Both the position numbers and the translations under genes were made by a program. The notes beneath the pieces were generated by a model. It searched no databases. It was not told where the DNA came from and was given only the letters and a program-made list of their open reading frames with translations. DNA of 64,000 bases from Seriola aureovittata (taxonomy: Eukaryota; Chordata; Actinopteri; Carangiformes; Carangidae): positions 14,881,001 to 14,945,000 of the forward strand of contig NC_079376.1 of NCBI RefSeq assembly GCF_021018895.1. The letters are read 5' to 3'. This document shows, piece by piece, positions 38,090 through 64,000 of the stretch. Numbering within the stretch: the stretch's first letter is position 1; each line of letters opens with the position of its first letter.

Positions 38090-38590
38090 ATTTCTTAGAT
38101 GGTTCCCCATTATATCTTGACAAATATTGGATGGATTGCTGTGAAATTTTCTACAGACATTCATGGTGCCCAAATAATGAATCAAATTAGGTGATCCCTT
38201 GAGTTTTCCTTTAGCGCCACCATGAAGTTGACCTATTTGTTTTTTAATGACTTTGTACACAAGTACAAGCCCTGAACATTTAGTGCCACCATCAGGCTTA
38301 TGACCAAATACCTGCAAAACTAATTATAAACGGCACTGTCTCTAAATTACAGTCCCAACAGCCTCAGCTGTACTCTCTGCCTTTAGTGTTAATTAGCAAA
38401 TGTAAAAATGCTAACATGCTAAACTAAAGTGATAGGCTGTACATTTTACCTGCCAGTCATCAGCATGTTAGTATTGTCAGTGTGAGCAAATTACTGATGC
38501 TGATGTTAGCATTTAGCTCAAAGCACTGCTGTGCCTTATTGGAACACACAGAGCTGCTAGCATGGCTGTAGACTCTTGTCATTATTTGAA
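38090..38590 (+). repeat. Dispersed teleost repeat with GCTAACATGCTAA-type tail
   Basis: Includes GGATGGATTGCTGTGAAATT, ACAGACATTCATGGTGCCC, GCGCCACCATGAAGTTGACC, then ATGCTAACATGCTAAAC and GATGTTAGCATTTAGCTC. These segments occur together in a very common percomorph repeat family. Confidence 0.7.
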
Positions 38591-39335
38591 TGATTTAGTT
38601 TTTTTTTTGGGAACACTATTAGTCATATCATGTTACTTTTAAAAGTGCTGATTGGTATTCATCGTGTAATATGACCAGACCTTGTAGCAGCATTTTGGAA
38701 TTCTTTACATATTCTGCATGTATTTTGAATACCCACAATTACAACTATTTAATAAGATTGTGTACAAAAATATATTATTGTGGCTAAAGCAGTACTTTAC
38801 ATTTACTACATAAGGCCCCTCCCTGATTAACGTCTCTTATCAGTATCCAGCTGGGTGCCAGGGACCAACATGGAATTAAAATTTGAACATTACACATTCC
38901 TCTGTTTCTTCTAGCTCATTTATTTCAATACGTTAAAATGCCACCACAACTCTTTAGCTGAAACTGTCACTTCAGCAAATGCTTCATTAGAGGTCTCACC
39001 TCACTGACTGTACTCCAGCATCCATGGCAGCACGGTGGTTTGACTCCTGGGAATGTGAGTGCATGTGTGACAGAGTGATATAAAAATACTGAGAAATGAT
39101 TCTACTGACACCTTCATTTTCTCAATAGCACTATTTGGACTAAAAATTTAATTTGCCACCATGTTATCTGACACCGGAGAGTCATTTCAACAAGAGCCTA
39201 TCACAGTGTTATGCTCTACAGGCAAAACAGGTCCCATGAGCTTTTTCCACATAGGCGTGCCTTATTACCACAGATAGTTTCTACCTGTGAAAAATTATAG
39301 TAGAAATAATCATTCTCAATCTTTTTCAGTTTGCA

Positions 39336-39393
39336 GTGTGTGTATGTGTGTGTATGTGTGTGTATGTGTGTGTATGTGTGTGTGTGTGTGTGT
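39336..39393. repeat. (GT)n microsatellite, interrupted
   Basis: Compound GTGT/GTAT repeat. Confidence 0.92.
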
Positions 39394-40187
39394 CAGGGAC
39401 AGCTAAGTGCAGCACAGAAAAGCATTGCATAATATATTATAGCGAGGAGAATTCTGCAAAGTCATCACTGCTAAATCAATGCAATGCACTTTACAGATTA
39501 CTAATACTGTATGAGTCACACCACTTGGTTCTGCTAAAAACACTTGCCATGATACAAGTATGGTCCTAAGAACAATAATTGGGCTTCTTATACGGCCACA
39601 TTTTCAGTTCTGAAAAAAAATAGTTTGCATATCTTAAATCTAGCTACTTTAACATCAAAATATTGGTCTCAGCTTGGCCATATGGTCATTTGGCATGTTC
39701 TCATGTTCAAGTGGAGAGTGAATTTAATCGCAACAAAATGCAATCACAACATAACAGACAACATTAATAATGATATTAATAATAATGATGGAGATTGTGA
39801 TAATAACAATAATAATAACAATAATAATATTTTTTTATTCATTCACTTTTTCCCCCCACTGCTGTGCCCTTTACTTTTTCATTAATTTATTAGCCTAAAA
39901 TAATCAAATTGAAATTTATTAGGTCTAAAATTACTAGCTAAATATTTGCCTATAATATAAAGAAGTGTTTTTAAAGTATTAAACTCAATATTTTTTTAAA
40001 ATGATATGTTATCAGCAGCATCAGCAATCTGTGCACCATTCATGGGCATCAAAGAAATGACTGGAAAATCTAAGATATGTTCCAAAATATAGTTAAATAA
40101 TAATAGAATACAATAAAGGATTTAGCCATTTGCACATGGTCCTGAGTTAAACTAGTAATATTCTGCAGTGAATGAGGGTTTTAAGTC

Positions 40188-40193
40188 TTTTAT
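40188..40193 (-). terminator. Possible polyadenylation signal of slc35f4
   Basis: AATAAA on the minus strand about 520 bp beyond the slc35f4 stop codon. Similar AT-rich hexamers occur nearby, so the assignment is tentative. Confidence 0.3.
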
Positions 40194-40715
40194 TATAAAA
40201 CCAAAAGAGCCTGTACATTACACATAGTATAATTGCCATTCTTGTATATAATGCTATTCAATAAGACTTCAAATTAATACTCTTATTGATACAGCTCTAA
40301 ATAAATATCGTAAATACATATAAGATTGAGCCAAACTGGCTCTGCCAATATTTATATTCACAGAATACAGTCTGCAGAGCAGGTCAGGGGAGGCTAGTCA
40401 GCTCTTGGTTTGGGTGCGTGCGAGGAATGGGACTGAGCGTGGCAAGTATTTCAAGAAAGTAAATAACACTTTCCACCCTTTCAATTAGCAAAATCCATAA
40501 ATGTTCTCTTTCCCCCTCCTGAAGTGAAGTGACGGAGGCAGAGATGCACCTCCAGAGTGAAGTTTAAAAGTTCAAGACACTACTTCCTGTCTTCCTGATA
40601 ATGAGTCCATGTGGACCGGACATCCCGCCACACCTCCTGGGTGGGCAATGGAGGAACATGAGCAGACAGGGACTTCAGGACTGGTTAACGAAGACAACTG
40701 GCAGACTCAGCCAGG

Positions 40716-57660
<16,945 letters not shown>

Positions 57661-59439
57661 TTTAGGTCCGGGCGGACAGAGATGAGAAGAGACCGGGGAC
57701 GAGCCCTGATCACCACCATGCGAGGGACCCTCGGGGTTGCATCAACAATTAGCAGGCAGGAGGCGGACATCCAAACCCTCATTCACATTCCTTCAGTGAT
57801 GCTCCCGGACGCAGAGCAAGGTTATCAAACTCCAGTAACCTGGCAGACATGAAACACTAGGGGGCGTGTCACTACTACCACATGCTTTTTGTCTGAATTC
57901 AATCAAACAGGGAAAAATAATTGGCTGTAGTCAGCGGTGGGGAGCAGAGGAGCCAACATCATTATAGCCTTCATAAAAACAAGTTCCCCAAGAGGCTTTT
58001 GAAAACGTGTGGCATCTCTAAATATTTAGTGTATACGCCTCTGTTGTGTTCAGTAATGAGTTGATGGTATTTTAATTGTCTTTTATCGTGACAGCCATGG
58101 TAACTTTTTATTGCACCACCATGCTTTTCCTATAATAATGCTAAACCCTTAGAGATCTTTTGACTTTAAAGTGGCCTTCACTGTGATATTCCTGTAATAT
58201 TCGAATTAGATCTTGATATTTGATTCTTTTTAAAGTGAGCTTCCTTCATCTAAAATAAGCTTCTCTCTCAGGTAGCCTACTTTTATTTCCTTTCACAATC
58301 AATGAAAGATAATCTGTCTAAAAAAAACTGTGCATGTCTGTGGCTATTCTGAGGATAGAAAATCAAATACGACAACCTGCCGGGATGAGATGAGTGTTAA
58401 CCTTTCATTTAACCCCAAACAGAAATAGTCCAGTAAAGCACCAAGAAACACTTTTTAAGACAGTATTTTCAGCCTCCATTCCCTGCTTCCTCTCGCGCTC
58501 TGATATCTGTGGACCAATGCTGGACCTCTCAGTGATGCTTCCATTTGTTGTTCACAATAAAATATGTATGCGCTCCTTGGGAAACACAGGTTTGTCTCAT
58601 GCACTGGTTCACAGCTATTGACTCCCCTCTACGTTTGAATGTGGGCCACAAGTGTTGCTTCTATTTCCAGCACTTTTCTTTAAGTATGATAACTTACAGA
58701 TTATGAAGTTTGTGCACATTACTGTATGCCATACCATATCAAGTTTTTTTTCCTATTATTTTCAAGCACTTATAATGACATGAATTTTATTCTAAAGGTA
58801 AAACCCAGAACAATCTCTTTTCCTCAGCTGGCCTCAGGTTCTTGTGCTGGCTCGGGGAAGCTCCCCTTGACTGGATCCCCCAGCTTGCAGTTGTTGTGCA
58901 AAAAAAAAAAAAAATTCAGAAAACTGGGCTCCAAATCCAATAACACAAGATGCAGTATTGCAGTGTCTCCCCGATACGCCTCTTTCCAAGTCCTCCACTC
59001 TCTGTGTTAAATCGATTCCCAGTGTGTGGAGAATTTGCGCCCCTGTTGGCATTGTTGTGCAGACACATGCTGGGGTTTATGATGCCCTTGGACGCCAGAA
59101 GTGCTTCCTCCCCCTCTCTTACTTACTAAACCAATCTCCACCTCATGTTCTTTTGTTTCAGTTTGTTTGTGCTCCAAAGCACTTATCTCACACATTCAGT
59201 TCAGGGACAGCTTTGTGGCTACAACAATGAAATGCCAATGCCCAGAAAGTTTCTCCACGCCTTTTGAGAATTGCTAATTTATTATTGGACCCTTTCTTCT
59301 GTGCAGCTACAGTCCAAAGAAAGTTTTCTTCACTCTCCTACTTTTATTGTGCTGCTTTATAATTTCCATACAGTTTATGCAACACAAAATGGTAAACGGC
59401 TACATTAGGAGATTATGCGTTGGTTGATCTCTTTCCTGT

Positions 59440-59640
59440 CCAAGGTACTCGTTGAAGTTATCATTTTCCATCAGATGCTAATGCATTAAAAAAAAGAATT
59501 CAGCTCAAAGAGAAAATTGCTCTTTGACAGCAGAGTGCTCATTAAAAGTCTCTGCAGCCACAACCCACATTAAGAAAGCAATTTATGCATGAGCTGTGTC
59601 AGTGTAAGTTCTGGCTTTAAATGCACATTTACTGTAGTGC
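59440..59640. promoter_or_regulatory. Candidate conserved non-coding element
   Basis: Unique sequence with GATGCTAATGCATTAAA, TTTGACAGCAG, GCTCATTAAAAG and GCAATTTATGCATGAGC, a mix of POU/octamer-like, MEIS-like and homeodomain cores. Non-coding on both strands. Confidence 0.28.
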
Positions 59641-60319
59641 GTTACTATGTCATTGCCAGATAATTTCTATTGAAACCACTGAATCCTCTGAGCAATATCT
59701 TTAAAGCTATCATGAAAGGAAGATCCTTGTATCCTATTTAATAACGTCTCTAATTGTCCCCCAGCAACGAGGATGGAATGAGGCTGGCTTCAATCTCAGA
59801 CAACATGATTAGCATTCAGAGTATCCCCAGACAAGAATCCTCTGTGCATGACAATTGTCTCATCTTTGCCTCGTCCTCTTCTGTTTCAGGAGAATAATAC
59901 AAAGGGCCTCATTTGAAAACTCCAATTATTCATTAGATCCCTAAACATTTCCTTTCACTTTTTTTTTTTGTTTGTTTGTTTTACCTGTGGTACAACATGG
60001 GATTTTCAGCTACTGTACAGCTGTGCTTGTTCTGTGCAACCTGTGCTAGTTGGTGTGTGCACAGTGTGTGTGTGTGTTAGGAGATTAATCAAATGAGTTT
60101 GACCATAACTGCCTGACTGTAATAGCTTGTTGACTCTTGTCTTCAGTGCTTGTGGTAGGCATTCAACCATAAAACACAATCCTTTGCCTAAGTGGAATAA
60201 AAGGACACACAGAGGAGACAATATGTCCCATGTGACTTCATCCCAGGCCAAACCCCAGAGCACCAGCACCCCCCACAGAGGCTCAGCAAGTCACCTTAGA
60301 GATCAGTGACCGACTCCCC

Positions 60320-60670
60320 AGCCACCTGCTGTATAAATATTCAATGTGCACTAAAGATAACCTGGCTCGTGCAGCGGGGAGAGAGAAAGAGGCCTGTTCG
60401 GCAGAAGAAGGGGTTGTCATTTGAATATAGTGAGCGCAACTGTGTCTGCATGATGTGTTGGCCTGCAAAGGTCACGTTTGAAAGCTTGGTAAATATTTAA
60501 TAGCTTTGATCGGCAGGTCTCTGAGGTAATGTATGGTTTTAATTAGAGAAAGGAAAGTGAGGACAATGAAGAATAAATAATCCTATTAAAGCTGATTTAC
60601 AGTATGAATAATCACATTTTTAGGCAATGAATGTGTGATCATGCCAGAAAAGATTTGATATTTGTCCTCT
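60320..60670. promoter_or_regulatory. Candidate conserved non-coding element
   Basis: Contains CAAAGGTCACG (nuclear-receptor half-site type), AGCTTTGATCGG (TCF/LEF type), GTAAATATTTAATAG, and TTTTAATTAGAG. Unique, with short frames only. Evidence is motif content alone. Confidence 0.25.
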
Positions 60671-62068
60671 TACAATAGAGGCCATTCTCTTACACAACAA
60701 CACTGACAGCTAATTTTACTTTCCCTGTTCATCTATTGTGGCTGTGCACAGGATTAAATATCATAATGTCCTTTGAAGCCAGATATGACCTTTCTTTGAT
60801 GTCTCCGTGCAAAGAAAAACACAGTCACCTGCTTATGAAGTCTCACAGAGCATTGAACGGCCTATAGGATTTCTTCCTCCTCCTCCTCCTCCTCCCTCTT
60901 CAGCAACAAAAGTTGATTCGCCTCAAGGAGGCAATTGGCAAACAAGTCTGCTTGCTGTATTTTAACGATGCCAGTCCGCATATAAATAAAATATACAATG
61001 ACCAGACCGCATTTTTAAAAATAGACGATCCACAGAGCGTAGCCTCTCCACCATGCTAATCCACTGCTCGGCCATGTTTCTGTTTGAACATTGTTTTTAT
61101 AGGAAGGCAGTTAAATACTGTATGTACAGTAACACTACTGACTGTAAGTGCTGCGTGGCACCACCGTCACATGTACTATACATCAGACCCAGCTGGCAAT
61201 TATCCTCAATATCACATACATGATCATCATCGAACCAGAAGTGTTTTTGCACATGAAAATTTCATTAGCAACAGTCTAGGTATCCACTTTTCTCCATATG
61301 AGGTCAGGCATTGTAAAGAAAGTACAACATGATTTAATGTTGCCTGACAGCTGACTGTCAGCAAAATGGAAATTACAATATATCTTAATCATGTGGCTTG
61401 TACATGAGAAGACACTTAAACTTTGACCTTAGACAATATAGTTAAAAAAACAATCAATATACTAATCGAAATGAGTGTTAATGTTACAGTGAGAGTATCC
61501 ATCCCTTCAGTAGTAGGTTGTCAGTAAGAGGAATGTGTAAAAAGAAAACTGAATGCACTTTTTAGATGATTTATTGTAACATATCACACATTTGTAGGCT
61601 ACTTATGCATAATTGTGTTGATATATTTTTTATCACAGCCTGTCTCTTTATGACGGAAATTCAAGAGTCTATTTAGCTATATTTGAAGATGTTATTCACG
61701 TTGTCCATGAGATGAGGATAAAGAAACATGAGTGCAGTTCAGTATTAACAAGGCAGAAAGGCAATTAAAATGCTTGAAAGAGTTTCTGTCCTGTTATTAG
61801 GGCACATTGTTAGTCCAGAACAAGTTGAGCAGAAGTATATTTTATTCTGTGATGATATCATTTATCTTTGAGATATCTTAATGTCGGAAAAACTACATAC
61901 AGAGGAAAAGAAGAACAAGAGCCTTTCACAGTAGCCTCATGCACATGCCTCTGTATCTGTCATGTCATGTGTTTAATCATATTACCATGATGCAGAGTGT
62001 TTCTATTCTCATTTTATAAAAGTGGACGGAGGCTGGGTTCCCCAAGGGACAGTTTGACTTGATCTCAC

Positions 62069-62209
62069 CTGCAGAATCTGAGAGGCCTCCACTGGAGATC
62101 TATGGCCCCTGGAGGTAACAAAGTTAAATCCCTCTGCGTAGTTTTTCCGCATGCTCCATCCCTCCTCGATGCAGTCAGGATGATTGATTAGGCTGCTAGC
62201 GTGGGGGAG
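62069..62209 (-). CDS. Candidate internal coding exon, possibly a further 5' exon of slc35f4
   Basis: A 141-nt block, 47 codons, open in only one of three minus-strand frames. It is preceded by a good pyrimidine-rich acceptor (CCTGCTGTTGTCGTCC...CGTCAG) and followed by a GTGAGA donor after CTG CAG. The peptide begins LPHASSLINHPDCIEEGWSM and later has RKNYAEGFNFVTSRGH, which has the composition of real protein and is not repeat-derived. The phase is 0 to 0. Same strand and 4.4 kb upstream of the 57.6-kb exon of slc35f4, so it may code for part of a longer N-terminus; human SLC35F4 is about 521 aa, longer than the 466 aa assembled here. I do not recognise the peptide with certainty, and no upstream partner exon was found in the window. 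Confidence 0.5.
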
Positions 62210-62789
62210 CTGACGAGCAAAGGCTGGACGACAACAGCAGGGACGAACATTTAGTCTGATTGACCAGATGGGATTGTGAATAATGTTCACATCGATATTA
62301 GCTCAGGGTCTGCCTCACTGTCAGCCGCTATGAATTTAAATAATTCCAGGATGTTTATTGTAACAGATTCTGTTCAACAAATTGCATCTACAGATATTTC
62401 GTGTCTAGTCCACCATTGGGATGCTGACAGAAACATGATTGTAAATAATAGTAGACAAACACGCATATGCTGAGCTGTTTTGAGATAAATAAATAAAAAA
62501 TAAATAAAAATCTGGCACCACTCTCTGATAAGGCACCATGTTGGGTTGTTATGTTTGATGCTCGCAGGTCTCTCATAACCCATCAGGATGGCATTTGTTA
62601 AAGATGTTTAGAGATGAATTTTGGTTAACGTTGGTTAACAGATTACACAAAAATTTTTCATGTAAGTGGACTATGACTGATCTGTAAAGCTTTAAGCTCT
62701 AATTCATTTTTGGCAACATTATTTAATTAAAAATGAGTTTATGTGTTTAGTTTATGTTTAACATTATGTTGCCCCTTATGCTTAAACAA

Positions 62790-62930
62790 AAGTCTAACTA
62801 CAGCTATGTGAGACTGTACTTAAGCAAAGTGGTGCAGTGAGCTAAATGCTAACATCGGCTGTTTATCATGTTCATTGTCTGCGTTTAGTGTGTTACTATG
62901 CTAACATTTGCTAAATAGCTGCACAGCTGC
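62790..62930 (+). repeat. Tail fragment of the GCTAACATGCTAA-type repeat
   Basis: Contains GAGCTAAATGCTAACATCGG and ACTATGCTAACATTTGCTA, related to the tail of the repeat at 38090-38590. Confidence 0.5.
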
Positions 62931-62972
62931 CAATTCACCAATCAGATGAACTATCATTTTTGTTGATCTGGA

Positions 62973-63054
<82 letters not shown>
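62973..63054. repeat. (CA)n microsatellite, about 82 bp perfect
   Basis: Forty-one CA units, followed by CCACTACCACC triplets. Confidence 0.97.
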
Positions 63055-63056
<2 letters not shown>

Positions 63057-64000
63057 ACTACCACCACCACTACCATTGCTTAAGAAAATCCAGGTACCTA
63101 TATCGTACAATCAGAGTCAGTGGGACATCAGCCCCAGAAACAGATGAGCTGTAACTTGACAGACAATCAATCAGGACTTAAACCTCAATCCATTACGCAG
63201 CACTCATTGAACCACAGCTGACCTCACTGTCTTGCTTATGGATGGTTAGCTTTTGATTTTGTGATGCTAACACTGTACTGCATCAGTACATCGACTCAGT
63301 TACCACTGACGGTAGAGATGGGTGTCTCTCCTCTGCTCCACGGGCTGATTAATGGTCCCATTGAACTCTCAGCCTATGGCTACTCTCCCCACAGCTCATT
63401 AAGTACGATCTAATAGAGGGTGGGGATAGGTTGGTGGGGTGTGTATGTGTGAGGGGGGGGGGGGTCAATTCTCAGAGTCAAACTCGTTGAACTCTGATGC
63501 AAGAGAGAAACGCGCTGACACTAGGAATTCAAGGTCGAGGTGGGTATTGACTGGAAGATCTTGGAAATTCTCCACAGAGCCTTCTGTACCAGCCGTTGTC
63601 ATTTGTCCTTTAATGAAGAATAGCATGGGAGGCTGCCATTGTTCTAGCAGTTGTCTCCTGTGGCTTTTGCCCGGGGCGATGTGGTTGAGACGTGGCAGAG
63701 CACACGGCTTAGTGGGTCAGAACCAGTATTGCTCTAAATGATCTTTTCCCAGCAGCTCCAGCCGTTACTGCATGTCCACTTCAATTCATTAAACCCTTGT
63801 TCTTTATGGTTCTTCATACACACAGAGCTGCTGAACAAGGAAATAAGTGTTGTCAGGAAGTACTAGTCAGCAAACACTACCTAAATAATGCCACAAAACA
63901 GCATTTTAGTAGCAAACAACTACAACAAAGTGGATAAAAGTAAGTGTGATTATAGGTCTGTTGTGGGGCTTTTTGCTGTAATGGGCAATATGTCTTCAAG

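Larger units (their letters stand above)
37287..40170. other. Intergenic spacer upstream of ccdc198 and downstream of slc35f4
   Basis: No gene seen. It holds a dispersed teleost repeat (38090-38590), a GT microsatellite (39336-39393) and AT/ATA-rich stretches (39755-40020). The ccdc198 promoter should lie just above 37286. Confidence 0.55.
57700..64000. other. 5' flank or 5' introns of slc35f4
   Basis: Non-coding apart from the candidate exon at 62069-62209. It includes candidate regulatory blocks, a dispersed repeat tail (62790-62930), a CA microsatellite (62973-63054) and a G run near 63450. Confidence 0.5.

Overview
The window is nuclear DNA of a ray-finned fish, most probably a percomorph teleost. 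Genes are split into many short exons with GT-AG introns. Dinucleotide microsatellites are abundant, and several dispersed repeats have the consensus known from perciform introns. No bacterial, viral, rRNA, tRNA or CRISPR feature was seen.

Four protein-coding genes could be assembled exon by exon with closed reading phase. exoc5 (minus, 20008-28617) has 18 coding exons and 708 aa. ap5m1 (plus, 28992-32215) has 8 coding exons and 491 aa. ccdc198 (minus, 34901-37286) has 5 coding exons and about 297 aa. slc35f4 (minus, 40716 to at least 57660) has six shared exons and two alternative first coding exons, giving 466 or 415 aa; a further candidate 5' exon lies at 62069-62209.

Layout: 1 to about 19.8 kb holds no gene that I can support, only microsatellites, old repeats and AT-rich blocks that look like non-coding regulatory DNA. 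From 19.8 to 32.2 kb lie exoc5 and ap5m1, head to head across a 374-bp shared promoter. 32.2-34.9 kb is intergenic. 34.9-37.3 kb is ccdc198. 37.3-40.2 kb is a repeat-rich spacer. 40.7-57.7 kb is slc35f4, whose long 5' intron carries repeats, a Tc1-like transposon remnant and a 275-bp GA tract. 57.7-64 kb is the 5' flank or 5' introns of slc35f4.

Gene order and orientation (exoc5 minus, ap5m1 plus, ccdc198 minus, slc35f4 minus) match human 14q22.3, where OTX2 lies beyond EXOC5 and NAA30 sits between AP5M1 and CCDC198. By inference otx2 lies to the left of base 1, and the empty left 19.8 kb is part of its upstream regulatory domain. naa30 is not visible here. The genes do not form a pathway: exoc5 acts in vesicle tethering, ap5m1 in late-endosome sorting, ccdc198 codes for a membrane-associated protein of poorly known role, and slc35f4 for an orphan transporter. 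They are linked by conserved synteny and perhaps by shared regulatory DNA. I found no undescribed multi-gene system. The most notable observations are the alternative promoters of slc35f4, the missing naa30 and the candidate regulatory blocks.
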